A stretch of DNA of 64,000 bases from Actinocorallia herbida. GTDB taxonomy: Bacteria; Actinomycetota; Actinomycetes; Streptosporangiales; Streptosporangiaceae. The stretch spans positions 4,154,001 through 4,218,000 of the forward strand of contig NZ_RJKE01000001.1 in NCBI RefSeq assembly GCF_003751225.1, read 5' to 3'. Both the position numbers and the translations under genes were made by a program. The stretch's first letter is position 1, and each line of letters begins with the position of its first letter. Below are positions 1-8,467 of this stretch, in pieces. Below the pieces are notes generated by a model. That model ran no database searches and was not told the DNA's origin. It saw nothing but the letters and a program-made list of their open reading frames with translations.

Positions 1-36
1 GTCACAGCTGTTTCGCGCTCGAAAGGAACAGAACGC

Positions 37-2415
37 ATGCGAAAGGCCCCCCGGGCCTGGGCGCGCGCGGCCCTCGCAGTATCGGCCGCGACCGCCCTGA
101 CCACTACCCTGCTGACGGCTCCCGCGTCGGCGGCCCCCGGTGGCGACTGGACCGTCGCCGAGGTCGACGGCGGCCACCTGATCACCCTGAGTCTCGACGA
201 GGCCCTGCCCGTCCGGGACGCGGCACCCGAACTCGCCGTCGACGGCGAGTCCCTCGGCCCCGCGATCGAGTCGCAGGACGGCAGGACGCTGACCCTGCTC
301 ACCTCCGACCCGCGCGCCGCCGACCCCGGCAGCGTCCAGGTCGCCTGGAACGGCGAGGTCGAGAGCCCGATCTCCGCCCGCTCCTTCGGCCTGTTGCCGA
401 AGCCCGGCAAGAAGCCGGAGAAGGCCGACGCCGACCCCGCGGAGCCCGGCCGCTACTCGGTCCAGCACGCCGAGTACGACCTCGGCGACGAGGCCATCAC
501 GCTGGAGGGACTCGGCGGCCGTAAAGCCGAGATCAAGGCCTCGGTGTACCTCCCGGTGAACGCCAAGGGCGAGCGGCCCGTCGTCGTCTTCCTGCACGGT
601 CGCCACTCCGCCTGCTACGACCCGGTCACGCGCCGCACCGGCAACTCGGCCTGGCCGTGCCCGACCGGCTACCAGCCGATCCTCAGCGACACCGGGTACA
701 CCGGCCCGGCGGACGTCCTCGCCGGCCACGGCTACGTCGTCGTGTCCGTCGCCGCCAACGGCGTCAACGCGCAGGACGCGAACTACTCCGAGGACCGCGG
801 CGCGCTCGCCCGCGGCGAGGTCGTCATGCGCCACCTCGACCTTCTGGCGGAGGCGAACAGGGGGAAGGGCGACGCCCGGCTCGTCTCTCTGTTCAAGGGC
901 AGACTGGACATGGACGACATCGGCCTCATGGGCCACTCGCGCGGTGGTGAGGGCGTCGTCAAGGCAGCCCTCATGAACGCGGGCCGCAAGCACCCGTACG
1001 GCATCGAGGCGGTCCTGCCGCTCGCCCCGACCGACTTCGCGCGGGCCACCCTGCCCGACGTGCCCATGGCCGTCGTCCTGCCCTACTGCGACGGCGACGT
1101 CTCCAACCAGCAGGGGCAGCACTTCTACGACGACTCGCTCTACGCGGACGCCGACGACACGGCCTTCAAGTCGTCGCTCATGATCATGGGCACCAACCAC
1201 AACTACTTCAACACCGAGTGGACGCCCGGTGTGGCGACCGCCCCGGCCAACGACGACTGGGGCAACCAGAACGACGCGGTCTGTGGCCTGAACGCCTCGG
1301 CGTCCCGGCTGACGGCCGCCGAGCAGTACGCCGTCGGCACCGCCTACATCGCCGGCTTCTTCCGCCTTGTCCAGGGCGGCGAGAACCAGTTCCTGCCGCT
1401 GTTCGACGGCAGCGACGAGGTCCCGGCCTCCGCGGGCCGCGCCGAGGTCCACGGCGTCGCGCAGGCACCGGCCTCCGAGCGCACCGACGTGGCCGCCTTC
1501 ACCTCCGCGGCCTCCTCCGCGAAGGTGTCCGGCAACGCCACCGCCGCCATCTGCGCCTCGATGCTCGACCGCTCCCCGCAGACCGGACTCCCGTCCTGCG
1601 CGACCCGCCTGACCACGTCCCAGGCCCCCTCGTGGACCCCGGCGACCTACGCCCCGAACGTCGCGGCGACCCCGGTCATGCGCTTCTCGTGGGCCGACAC
1701 CACAGGCAGGCTCACCGCTTCGGTGGCCAAGAAGGACCGCAGGGCGGACAGGTCCGACTACCTGACCTTCCGGGTGGCCCGTGACGAGACCGTCGCCGCG
1801 GACGCCGAGCTGGACCTTTCGGTGACCGTCGTGGACGGCCGGGGCAGGACCGCCACGGTGAACGTCGCCGATGTCGGCGACTCCCTCACCGCCTTCCCCG
1901 GTACCGCCTCGCCGCTCGGCAAGACCTGGCTGCGCTCGGTCCGGATCCCGGTCGACGGCTTCGCGAAGGTCGACACCAAGGACATCCGCTCGATCGTCCT
2001 CGGCGGCGCGAGCGCGACCGGCGCGGTCTACCTCGCCGACCTCGGTTTCACCGACCTGCGCGTAGGCAGGGCCACCCTTGACGAGCTGCCCCAGGTCTCC
2101 GTCGAGGGCGCGACCGTCGTCGAGGGCGACGGGCCCGGTACCGCCACCGTGCGGGTCTCCCTGTCCGAGCGCACCCGCGTCCCGGTCACCGTGAACCTCC
2201 AGTCCCTGGCGACCGGCACCGCCCCGGTGATCACCCAGAACACCGCGGTCGTGACGATTCCGGCGGGCAGGACCTCCGGCACCTTCACGATCCCGCTGGT
2301 CGGCAACGACACCGTCGCCACTGCGGCGCAGTCCTACCAGGTCATCGCCACGGTTCCCGCCAACGCCACGATCGGCGCCGGCTTCGCCCGCCTCGTCGTC
2401 ACCGACGACGACTGA
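37..2415 (+). CDS. Secreted alpha/beta-hydrolase with C-terminal Calx-beta-like domain
   Basis: Probably a secreted serine hydrolase; the substrate cannot be told. Residues 1-33 form a signal peptide (basic start, hydrophobic run, ASAA cleavage site). The fold is suggested by an oxyanion-type FLHGRH near residue 185 and the nucleophile elbow GHSRGGEG near residue 300. The last ~100 residues read as a beta-rich Calx-beta/Ig-like module (VEGDGPGTATVRVSLSE), likely for binding or stability. At 792 residues it is longer than a simple lipase because of this module and an extra beta domain before it. The ATG follows AAAGGA at normal spacing. A strong terminator follows, so it is probably monocistronic. 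Esterase, cutinase or PHB-type depolymerase activity are all possible. Confidence 0.8.
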   Translation: MRKAPRAWARAALAVSAATALTTTLLTAPASAAPGGDWTVAEVDGGHLITLSLDEALPVRDAAPELAVDGESLGPAIESQDGRTLTLLTSDPRAADPGSVQVAWNGEVESPISARSFGLLPKPGKKPEKADADPAEPGRYSVQHAEYDLGDEAITLEGLGGRKAEIKASVYLPVNAKGERPVVVFLHGRHSACYDPVTRRTGNSAWPCPTGYQPILSDTGYTGPADVLAGHGYVVVSVAANGVNAQDANYSEDRGALARGEVVMRHLDLLAEANRGKGDARLVSLFKGRLDMDDIGLMGHSRGGEGVVKAALMNAGRKHPYGIEAVLPLAPTDFARATLPDVPMAVVLPYCDGDVSNQQGQHFYDDSLYADADDTAFKSSLMIMGTNHNYFNTEWTPGVATAPANDDWGNQNDAVCGLNASASRLTAAEQYAVGTAYIAGFFRLVQGGENQFLPLFDGSDEVPASAGRAEVHGVAQAPASERTDVAAFTSAASSAKVSGNATAAICASMLDRSPQTGLPSCATRLTTSQAPSWTPATYAPNVAATPVMRFSWADTTGRLTASVAKKDRRADRSDYLTFRVARDETVAADAELDLSVTVVDGRGRTATVNVADVGDSLTAFPGTASPLGKTWLRSVRIPVDGFAKVDTKDIRSIVLGGASATGAVYLADLGFTDLRVGRATLDELPQVSVEGATVVEGDGPGTATVRVSLSERTRVPVTVNLQSLATGTAPVITQNTAVVTIPAGRTSGTFTIPLVGNDTVATAAQSYQVIATVPANATIGAGFARLVVTDDD

Positions 2416-2456
2416 CCCGCCTCCGCCAGGCCCTCCCCCCGGGCCTGGCGATCCGC

Positions 2457-2496
2457 GGCCCGGGTTCGGTACCGACCCTCCGAACCCGGGCCTTTT
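2457..2496 (+). terminator. Intrinsic terminator after the hydrolase gene
   Basis: Perfect 13-bp stem GGCCCGGGTTCGG (2457-2469) and CCGAACCCGGGCC (2480-2492) around a 10-nt loop, followed by TTTTCGTC. A second GC-rich hairpin (CGCCAGGCCC with GGGCCTGGCG) lies just upstream. Confidence 0.85.
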
Positions 2497-2586
2497 CGTC
2501 TCCCTCGCATGAGGGATGTGCACGTTGTTCGACGGACGTTAGCGTCTGGTGATCATGTGGTGCTGAGGCGTTCGGGGGGATGGGCT

Positions 2587-2800
2587 GTGCGGTTCTTCAA
2601 GAAGTTCGCCGTTGGGACGGCGGCAGGTGGCGCGCGGTAGAACTGCCCGCGGTCCCCGCGCCCGCCCCGCTCGACCCGGACGCCGTCGTCGGGGCCCTCC
2701 AGTCAGCCGCCTCCTGGCCCCGCCCGGTCCGAGACCCGATCACTCGCACCGCCGTGCCCTGGTTCCGCCCACCTGGAGGCCCACTCACCTGCACGGGCAT
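2587..2800 (+). pseudogene. Decayed short reading frame
   Basis: A GTG at 2587 sits 6 nt after a run of G that could serve as ribosome binding site and opens MRFFKKFAVGTAAGGAR before a stop at 2641. From about 2610 another frame takes on strong GC3 coding character and reads RRWDGGRWRAVELP and onward to about 2780. A single frameshift would join the two. I do not recognise the product. It may be a dead small gene or chance. Confidence 0.25.
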
Positions 2801-3240
2801 CCCGTCATCCGCATCGAGCGTCCGCCCACCTGCGGGCCGGGTGTTCGGCTTACCCGCATCCTGAGGCGGTCGCGGTGGTGGTCATCGTCGGATCCCAGGG
2901 GCGATGTGACCGGAGCCACCATGATCGCCGCCCTTCGGCCGTCGGCGCGCCGACCGCGCGGCGGATTCTCCCCGCCGGATGGCGGGGTCGGTCGCTGGTC
3001 GTCGCGCGCGATCGTCCGGCGCGGACGCGCCTGCGGGCCCGGCGCGGCTCGGCTGCGCCCGCGCCCGAGGATCGTCGAAGAGGGCCGGTCCACCCGACGG
3101 TGAAGGGCAGGTGCCACTCGGCCACGCCGCGCGGCATCCGGAGACCGTACCCGGGGGCAGGCCGGTGGGCTGCGTCGTTTGGTGGGGGATCGCGGGGGGA
3201 TGGTCGGTGAGAGGACTCGGGGACACGTGAGGGTTCTGCG
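2800..3240. other. Non-coding stretch upstream of the reductase gene
   Basis: About 440 bases with overlapping open frames on both strands, none with consistent codon bias or a recognisable motif. No cytochrome P450 or flavodoxin remnant was found, although the next gene is normally fused to both. The GGGGAGG ribosome binding site at 3244-3250 belongs to the reductase gene. Confidence 0.5.
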
Positions 3241-3254
3241 CTCGGGGAGGGGCC

Positions 3255-4463
3255 GTGGCGGACGTGCTGAGGGACATGGCGCAGGCTGGGGCGGCCCCGT
3301 CGCCGGAGATCGAGTGCGCGGGGGCCGCCCTCGGCTCGGCGGCACGGCTCGGCGTGGGCACCGTCGTGGTGAACCGGGAGCTCGTCGCGAACGGCGCGCG
3401 GTCCAAGCGGCATCTGGAGATCGCCCTGCCCGACGGCGTCTCGTACCTTCCCGGCGACTACCTGGCGGTCCTGCCGCCGAACTCCGCCGCCGTGGTGGAC
3501 CGCGTGCTCGCCAGGTTCGGGCTGGCCCAGGACACCCGGCTCGTGCTGAGCGGCCGGGAGACCCTGACGGCGGGGGAGTTCCTCGCCGGGCACGTCGCGC
3601 TCGCGGAGCCCGCGACCCGCGGCGGGATCACCCGGCTCGCCGCGGCGGCTCCGGCGCACGCGGGAAGGGACGACCTTGCGGCGCTGGCCGCCCGCGAACC
3701 GGAGGCGGGGGAGCGGCGGCCCACGGTGCTCGACCTGCTGGAGCGGCACCCCGGCTGCGCGGTGGACTTCACGGAGTTCCTCGGACTGCACGCCCCGCTG
3801 GTGCCGCGCAGGTACTCGATCTCGTCCTCGCCGCGCTGGAACCCGCGCCGAGTGTCCTTGACGGTCGCCGTGGTGCGCGACCCGTCAGGGGCCTTCGCGG
3901 GGTCGGCGTCGACGTTCCTCGGGGACGCCGCTCCGGGTACGCGGGTCGCGGTGTCCGTGGCCGGGTCGGGGAAGGCGTTCCACCCGCCGGAGTCCCTGAT
4001 GACGCCGATGGTGATGGCCTGCGCGGGCACGGGGATCGCGCCCTTCCGCGGCTTCCTCCAGGACCGTGCCCTGCGCGCGCTCGACGAGGGCGTGGCGCCC
4101 GCGCCGTCGCTGCTGTTCTTCGGGTGCGACCGCCCGGAGGCGGACTTCCTCTACCGTGACGAGCTGGCCGGCTGGGCCGAGGCGGGGATCGTGGACGTCC
4201 GTCCCGCCTTCTCCGCGGCCCCGGAGGACGGTGTCCGCTATGTTCAGGAAAGGCTGTGGCGGGACCGCACCGACGTCATGAACCTCCTGCGGCGCGACGC
4301 GGTCTTCTACGTCTGCGGCGACGGCCGCCGTATGGCCCCCGCCGTCGCCGACACCTGCGCCCGCATATACGCCGAGGCCACCGATGCCACCCCGGGCGAG
4401 GCCGAGGAGTGGCTGACGCTCCGCCTCGACCACGGCGGATACCGCTCCGACGCCTACCTGTGA
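3255..4463 (+). CDS. Stand-alone CYP102-type FAD/NADPH reductase module
   Basis: Corresponds to the FAD- and NADPH-binding half of cytochrome P450 reductase, sulfite reductase flavoprotein and the C-terminus of P450 BM3. It should move electrons from NADPH through FAD to a flavodoxin or similar partner in the cytosol. The order matches: RRYSISSSP FAD motif about residue 190, CAGTGIAPFRGFL NADPH motif about residue 256, and YVCGDGRRMAP near residue 352. The P450 and flavodoxin domains of BM3 are absent; 402 residues is one FAD/NADPH unit plus a short leader. GTG start with GGGGAGG 4 nt upstream, so it is a gene of its own. No P450 or flavodoxin is nearby, so its partner must be elsewhere. Confidence 0.85.
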   Translation: MADVLRDMAQAGAAPSPEIECAGAALGSAARLGVGTVVVNRELVANGARSKRHLEIALPDGVSYLPGDYLAVLPPNSAAVVDRVLARFGLAQDTRLVLSGRETLTAGEFLAGHVALAEPATRGGITRLAAAAPAHAGRDDLAALAAREPEAGERRPTVLDLLERHPGCAVDFTEFLGLHAPLVPRRYSISSSPRWNPRRVSLTVAVVRDPSGAFAGSASTFLGDAAPGTRVAVSVAGSGKAFHPPESLMTPMVMACAGTGIAPFRGFLQDRALRALDEGVAPAPSLLFFGCDRPEADFLYRDELAGWAEAGIVDVRPAFSAAPEDGVRYVQERLWRDRTDVMNLLRRDAVFYVCGDGRRMAPAVADTCARIYAEATDATPGEAEEWLTLRLDHGGYRSDAYL

Positions 4464-4749
4464 CCCACCCCGCCCGCCCGGAACAGCACCGGCCTGCGAG
4501 AAACGCAGCCCTGATTCGTCGACCGCCGGGGCGCGCGGTACAGAGGCCGGAGGGAACCCATCGGAGAGGCGGTCGGGCCCGCACCGACGTCGCTCCCGGC
4601 CGGACGGCCACACCACCGGAAGCCGTGCGCCGGAGGTCCCGATGGGCGGCTTCCCGTGCCGGGGCGGCCGCTTCCGGGTGCGGTGGGAGGTCGCGGGGGT
4701 CCGGCAGAATGGTGGAGATGGGTCGGGAAGTGTGAGAAAGGTGTCGCTG

Positions 4750-5169
4750 ATGCAGGGGTGGATGCCGCCGTCGTTCTCGTACCGGACGTTCGTGGCGTTC
4801 TTCGGGGATCTCGCGGGGCGAGGGGCGCTGCCCGCGCGGTTCGATCTGAGCGCGGTGGCGGAGTATCCGCCGTCGATCGGCCCGCAGCTGCTGGAGTTGA
4901 TGGAGCGGATGGGGCTGCTGGACGCGGACGGCGCGGTGGTGGGCGAGTCGATGCGGGCGGTCGTCGGGGGGGAGGCCCGGTGGCGCGAGTTCCTCACCGG
5001 GTGGGCGCGCGAGGTGTACGCCGAGCAGCTCGGGCTCGCGGCCGCCGGGGCGGGCGAGGAGGAGCTGCGGGCGAGCTTCGCCCGGTTCGGGTACAAGCCG
5101 CACAAGCTGCCGCGGGCCGTCCAGTTCTTCCACGCGCTCCGGGCGGATCTCGGCCTGGTCGGTACCTGA
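4750..5169 (+). CDS. DUF5343-like protein
   Basis: A 139-residue soluble protein resembling DUF5343: FSYRTFVAFFGDL near the start, a helical LLELMERMGLLDADGAV segment, and a C-terminal RASFARFGYK...KAVQFF-like region. The family is helical, possibly winged-helix-like, and of unknown role. I prefer ATG 4750 with GAAAGG 9 nt upstream; GTG at 4732 or an earlier ATG at 4642 would add residues that do not look like the family. It stands alone between the reductase and a degraded region. Confidence 0.65.
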   Translation: MQGWMPPSFSYRTFVAFFGDLAGRGALPARFDLSAVAEYPPSIGPQLLELMERMGLLDADGAVVGESMRAVVGGEARWREFLTGWAREVYAEQLGLAAAGAGEEELRASFARFGYKPHKLPRAVQFFHALRADLGLVGT

Positions 5170-5179
5170 GGCGTCCCGC

Positions 5180-5543
5180 CCCGGACGCCATGATGGGGCC
5201 GGGGACGGGCAGGTCCGCGCGGGCCACGTCCTCGGCGGGCCGGTTCACGCGGGGCGCTTCGGCGCCGTGCTCGTGCGGGTCGTGCTCGTTCGCGGTGGGC
5301 ACCGTAGGCCGGCGGGTCCGGTAGGCGGCGGCCTGGTCGTGGCACGGGACGTCGAGCGCGATCCGTCGGCTCCAGCCGCGGCCCGTCGCGGCACCGGACG
5401 AGGTCGCCGGCCGCCACCTGGGGGAGGGAGCCGGTGAAGGGCAGCAGCTCGGGGCGGGTGCGCGGCGGGGTGCCGTCCCGCGCCGTCGCGCGCCTGCGGG
5501 GCGCGGGAACCGCCGAGTCGTCGCCGGATACCGCGGTACGCAT
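5180..5543 (-). pseudogene. Possible frameshifted small gene
   Basis: On the minus strand an ATG at 5543 is preceded by GGGGGAAG at good spacing and opens about 58 codons with high GC3 (MRTAVSGDDSAVPAPRRR...). Near 5368 coding character moves to a neighbouring frame (IALDVPCHDQAAAYR...) and continues to about 5180. One extra G would explain this. The product is not recognised and could be spurious. Apart from this and the operator at 5614, the 5170-5695 gap holds nothing I can identify. Confidence 0.25.
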
Positions 5544-5613
5544 GCGTCTTCCCCCGTCGTCGCACCGTGGCGCTCCGGTGCGGCGGGACGGGCCCGGCCG
5601 AAGGAAGGCGCGC

Positions 5614-5641
5614 CTACCTACTGCAGGTCTGTAGTAGGTAG
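5614..5641. promoter_or_regulatory. BlaI/MecI-type operator upstream of the M56 peptidase
   Basis: Inverted repeat CTACCTACTGCAG (5614-5626), GT, CTGTAGTAGGTAG (5629-5641), 12 of 13 positions symmetric. The half sites TACTGCA and TGTAGTA match the TACTACA/TGTAGTA half sites of BlaI-family repressors. It lies 55 nt before the M56 start. A blaI-family gene is at 7285-7662. Confidence 0.75.
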
Positions 5642-5695
5642 TGGGCCCCGGGAACTGTGCGAAACTGGCGGCCGCGACCCGCCCGAGAGGTAATG

Positions 5696-6625
5696 ATGTT
5701 CGACCATTTCGCATACTCCGTTCTGGTTGCTCCGGTGCTGGTGCTCCTGGTGACCTGGCCCCTGGCGGACCGGCTGCGGCCCGCGTTCGCCGCGCGGGTG
5801 TTCGCCTGGTCGGCCGTCGCGGCCGCGGTGTGCACCACGACGAACGTCGTGGCGTTCGCGCTGAAGGCGCTGGCGGAACTGCCGGTCGTGGCGGGATGGG
5901 GCGGCTGGTCGGCCGAGGTCGTGAAGGCCGACACCGCGCACGTGCCCTGGGCGACCGGTCTCTCGGTGGTCTGGTTCGCGGTCAGCGTGGTCGCGGTCCT
6001 GCTCGGCTGGCGGCGCTACCGGGCGTCCCTGCGGGGCGCGTGGGAGGAGGTCGACCACCTGGACGCCGGGGAAGGCGAAGGGGACGAGGTCGTGGTCGTC
6101 CCTGACGACCGCGTCGACGCCTTCGCCCTGCCCGGACGGCCCGACGCCGAAGGCAGGGTCGTGGTCACCACCGGGTTGCGCGACGCGCTGAGCGAGCGCC
6201 AGTACGCGGCGGTCCTCGCGCACGAGCGCGCCCACCTCGACGGCGGGCACCACCAGCTCGTGTGGTTCACCCGTCTCGCCGCGTACGCCCAGCCGCTGCT
6301 GTGGCCGCTGGTCAAGAAGGTCGCCTACCTGGTCGAACGCGCGGCCGACGAGGAGGCCGCGCGGGTCACCGGCAGCCGGGCCGACGTCGCGCGGGCGATC
6401 GCGCACGCCGCCCTGGCGGTGAACGGGGCGGGGCCGAGCGCGCGGCCGCCGGGCCTGCTCGCGATGAGCTCCGGCGTCGTGCCGCGGCGGATGGCCGCGA
6501 TGACGGGCCCCGAGGTGCGCCGCCGCTGGCTGCTGGGCATGCCGGTGCTGCTCGCCGCGAGCACGATCGTATGGACGGGCGAGTGCGCCTACGACTTCTA
6601 CGAACTGCTCGCTTACCGCAGGTGA
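5696..6625 (+). CDS. M56/M48-type membrane zinc metallopeptidase
   Basis: Integral membrane protease related to the BlaR1/MecR1 peptidase domain and HtpX. Hydrophobic segments lie around residues 8-30, 37-60 and 80-103, and another near the C-terminus (LLGMPVLLAASTIVW). The zinc motif HERAH with a following GGHH is about residue 181, and ERAADEEAAR supplies the third ligand region. It lacks the penicillin-sensing C-terminal domain of BlaR1. I chose ATG 5696 (GAGAGG 5 nt upstream) over ATG 5693 and GTG 5657. In actinomycetes such peptidases usually pair with BlaI repressors and may cleave them; here the BlaI gene lies 0.7 kb downstream on the other strand. Confidence 0.85.
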   Translation: MFDHFAYSVLVAPVLVLLVTWPLADRLRPAFAARVFAWSAVAAAVCTTTNVVAFALKALAELPVVAGWGGWSAEVVKADTAHVPWATGLSVVWFAVSVVAVLLGWRRYRASLRGAWEEVDHLDAGEGEGDEVVVVPDDRVDAFALPGRPDAEGRVVVTTGLRDALSERQYAAVLAHERAHLDGGHHQLVWFTRLAAYAQPLLWPLVKKVAYLVERAADEEAARVTGSRADVARAIAHAALAVNGAGPSARPPGLLAMSSGVVPRRMAAMTGPEVRRRWLLGMPVLLAASTIVWTGECAYDFYELLAYRR

Positions 6626-6713
6626 CGCGGGCGACGCTCCCCAGCGGCTGACTCGTGTCTTGATACGTCCCGTCTTGACAGGAAGTGCGGGATCGATCCA
6701 AGCTTGATGCGAC

Positions 6714-6732
6714 TTAGCTTAGCCTTACCTAA
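6714..6732. promoter_or_regulatory. Iron box (IdeR/DmdR1-type) before mbtH
   Basis: TTAGCTTAGCCTTACCTAA closely matches the 19-bp actinobacterial iron-regulator consensus TTAGGTTAGGCTAACCTAA. It ends 15 nt before the MbtH start and overlaps the leader. A TTGACA at 6675-6680 could be the -35 element. Binding of iron-loaded IdeR/DmdR1 here would repress the gene when iron is plentiful. Confidence 0.85.
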
Positions 6733-6747
6733 CTGGAGGCCGCGTCC

Positions 6748-6969
6748 ATGTCCACCAACCCCTTCGACGACGAGAACGGCACCTTCCTCGTCCTGGTCAA
6801 CGCCGAGGGCCAGCACTCCCTGTGGCCGGTGTTCGCCGACGTCCCGGCGGGCTGGACCACCGCACACGGCCCCGACTCCCGCCAGGCCTGCCTCGACCAC
6901 GTCGAACGGACCTGGACCGACATGCGCCCGGCGAGCCTCGCCGCCGCGATGGCGGACCGGGCGGACTGA
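6748..6969 (+). CDS. MbtH-like protein
   Basis: A 73-residue MbtH family protein, a small partner that activates NRPS adenylation domains. It carries the family signature: [14 protein letters not shown] and WTDMRP at the expected spacing. ATG with TGGAGG 8 nt upstream. The iron box directly before it implies a role with an iron-responsive siderophore NRPS. No NRPS, siderophore transporter or tailoring gene is in the window, so it is an orphan acting in trans on a cluster elsewhere. Confidence 0.95.
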   Translation: MSTNPFDDENGTFLVLVNAEGQHSLWPVFADVPAGWTTAHGPDSRQACLDHVERTWTDMRPASLAAAMADRAD

Positions 6970-7168
6970 CGCCGCCCGACGGGGCCGGGCGCCGACCGTT
7001 TCAGGTCCCCGAGGGTGGGCGGCACCGACCACGGCCGGTCGCGGGCCCGCGTAACGGCCGCCGAGCACGGAGAGCTCGGCGGCCTCGGCGCGTGTCGTGT
7101 TCGGGGAGCCGTGGCTGACGGCCCGGTTGCGGGCGACGCCCGCGCGCTCGGCCGGTTCGCGCGAGCGG

Positions 7169-7198
7169 CCGGATCCCGCCGAAGAGGGCGGGATCCGG
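7169..7198. terminator. Hairpin between convergent mbtH and blaI genes
   Basis: Perfect 12-bp stem CCGGATCCCGCC (7169-7180) and GGCGGGATCCGG (7187-7198) with loop GAAGAG. There is no U tract, so termination is likely but not certain. The rest of the 6970-7284 gap shows nothing recognisable. Confidence 0.5.
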
Positions 7199-7284
7199 AA
7201 GCCGGTCATGGTCACGCGCCGGACATCGGCGGCCGCGATGCCGGTGGGGGTCCGCGGACGAGGGGCCCGTCCGGCGATTTCGGG

Positions 7285-7662
7285 TCAGGTGTCGGGGTCT
7301 TCGGTGTCCAGGTCGTGGAGCATCCGGCGGAGGAGCTGTTCGTCGTCGTCCGACAGGGAGCCGAGGAAACGGGTGAGGACGACCTCTCGGTCGGGGCGCT
7401 CGTCGAGCAGTTGGTGCATCCGCCGGACGGCGAGGCCCGGATCGTCGGCGACCGGGCGGTAGGCGAAGGCCCGGCCGCGCCGCTCACGTTCCAGGACGCC
7501 CTTGCCCTCCAGCCGGACGAGGATCGTGAGCACCGTCGTGTAGGCCAGGGACTCGCCGAGGGCCGAGCGGACCTCGCGCGGTGTCAGCGCTCGGTCGGCG
7601 GCGTGCAGCGCCGCCGTTATCTCCCGCTCCAGATCCCCGGGCGCCCGTTTCGCGCCGCCCAT
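7285..7662 (-). CDS. BlaI/MecI-family transcriptional repressor
   Basis: A 125-residue winged-helix repressor. The N-terminal half has the family pattern LTPREVRSAL...LAYTTVLTILVRLEGKGVLERERRGRAFAYRP; the helical C-terminus (LLDERPDREVVLTRFLGSL) is for dimerisation. I chose ATG 7662 because GGGAGGT lies 5 nt upstream; the longer frame to 7746 adds an unrelated leader. BlaI proteins bind TACTACA/TGTAGTA sites, and two such sites exist here, before the M56 gene (5614) and at 7877 between this gene and terB. It probably represses both units and perhaps itself, and would be inactivated by cleavage by the M56 peptidase. Confidence 0.9.
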   Translation of the reverse strand: MGGAKRAPGDLEREITAALHAADRALTPREVRSALGESLAYTTVLTILVRLEGKGVLERERRGRAFAYRPVADDPGLAVRRMHQLLDERPDREVVLTRFLGSLSDDDEQLLRRMLHDLDTEDPDT

Positions 7663-7876
7663 GCGCACCTCCCGCACCACATCCGATCGCAGCAGTGTGC
7701 CACGGCGATTCTCCTGGTTCGACCGTTCCGGGTTCCCGATCTCCATGTGACTTCCGGCTCATTCACGCCATGCGTCCGTGGAAACCCGTTCTCCCGCCGA
7801 TTCGTTGTCACCCTGAGCGCGTGGACCGTTCTCATCATGGAACGGTCCGTCGGGGCGGACCGCCCCGGGCAGTATC

Positions 7877-7892
7877 TACTACAAATGTAGTA
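7877..7892. promoter_or_regulatory. BlaI operator upstream of terB
   Basis: TACTACAAATGTAGTA is a perfect palindrome of the BlaI half sites with a 2-bp centre (flanks extend it by one pair). It lies 48 nt before the terB start and 214 nt upstream of the divergent blaI start, so it could govern both. Confidence 0.85.
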
Positions 7893-7940
7893 GTAATCTG
7901 GGCGCGAGGTCGTCCACCAACGAGAGAGGCGGACCCGGCA

Positions 7941-8396
7941 ATGGCGCTGTGGGACCGGATCAGGCAGTCCACCCTGACGATGCAGGACCAGCTCGTCGCC
8001 AAGAAGAACGACCTGAAGAGCGGTGCGTTCCGCGACGCGAGCATGGCGATGTGCGCGTTGGTGGCCGCCGCGGACGGCAGTGTCGACCCCGCCGAGCGGC
8101 AGCGGGTCGCCGCCCTCATCACCGGCAACGACGTGCTCTCCGACTTCCCCGCCGACGACCTGCGCCGCAGGTTCGAGGACAACTGCGCCCGGCTCGCCGC
8201 GGACTTCGCGTTCGGCAAGGTGACCGTCCTCCAGGAGGTCGGCAAGGCGCGCAAGAAGCCCGCCGAGGCCCGCGCCGTCATCCAGATCGGCATCGTCATC
8301 GGCGGCGCCGACGGCGACTTCGACGCGGCCGAGCGGGCCGTCGTCCGGGAGGCGTGCTTCGCCCTCGGCCTCGACCCCGCCGAGTTCGACGTCTGA
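7941..8396 (+). CDS. terB: TerB-family tellurite-resistance/stress protein
   Basis: A 151-residue cytosolic TerB homologue. The acidic metal-binding motifs AADGSVDPAER (about residue 49) and GGADGDFDAAER (about residue 122) are both intact, with helical surroundings as in Klebsiella TerB. ATG 7941 follows GAGAGAGG. It precedes a terD homologue by 71 bp and the two probably form one transcript under the BlaI operator. Other ter genes (terA, terC, terZ) are absent. Family members act in tellurite, phage and envelope stress responses; the exact biochemical role is unsettled. Confidence 0.85.
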   Translation: MALWDRIRQSTLTMQDQLVAKKNDLKSGAFRDASMAMCALVAAADGSVDPAERQRVAALITGNDVLSDFPADDLRRRFEDNCARLAADFAFGKVTVLQEVGKARKKPAEARAVIQIGIVIGGADGDFDAAERAVVREACFALGLDPAEFDV

Positions 8397-8467
8397 TCCA
8401 GATCTCATCGGTTCGCCGCGGGGGAAGCCCGCGGCGAGAGAACCACCCCTACGAAAGGTGCCGCAAC

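Noticed and set aside
2416-3254. Remnant of a P450 or flavodoxin domain upstream of the reductase
   Set aside because: No heme-binding FxxGxxxC or flavodoxin motif in any frame.
3885-5714. A 609-codon minus-strand frame over the reductase and DUF5343 genes
   Set aside because: Mostly Arg/Pro-rich antisense of real genes; only its first ~58 codons show coding bias and these are treated as a possible small pseudogene.
6748-6969. A siderophore biosynthesis cluster around mbtH
   Set aside because: Flanking genes are a peptidase and a BlaI repressor; no NRPS or transporter is nearby.
7015-7890. Plus-strand frame of 291 codons between mbtH and terB
   Set aside because: It is antisense to the BlaI gene, which has a strong ribosome binding site and a recognised fold.
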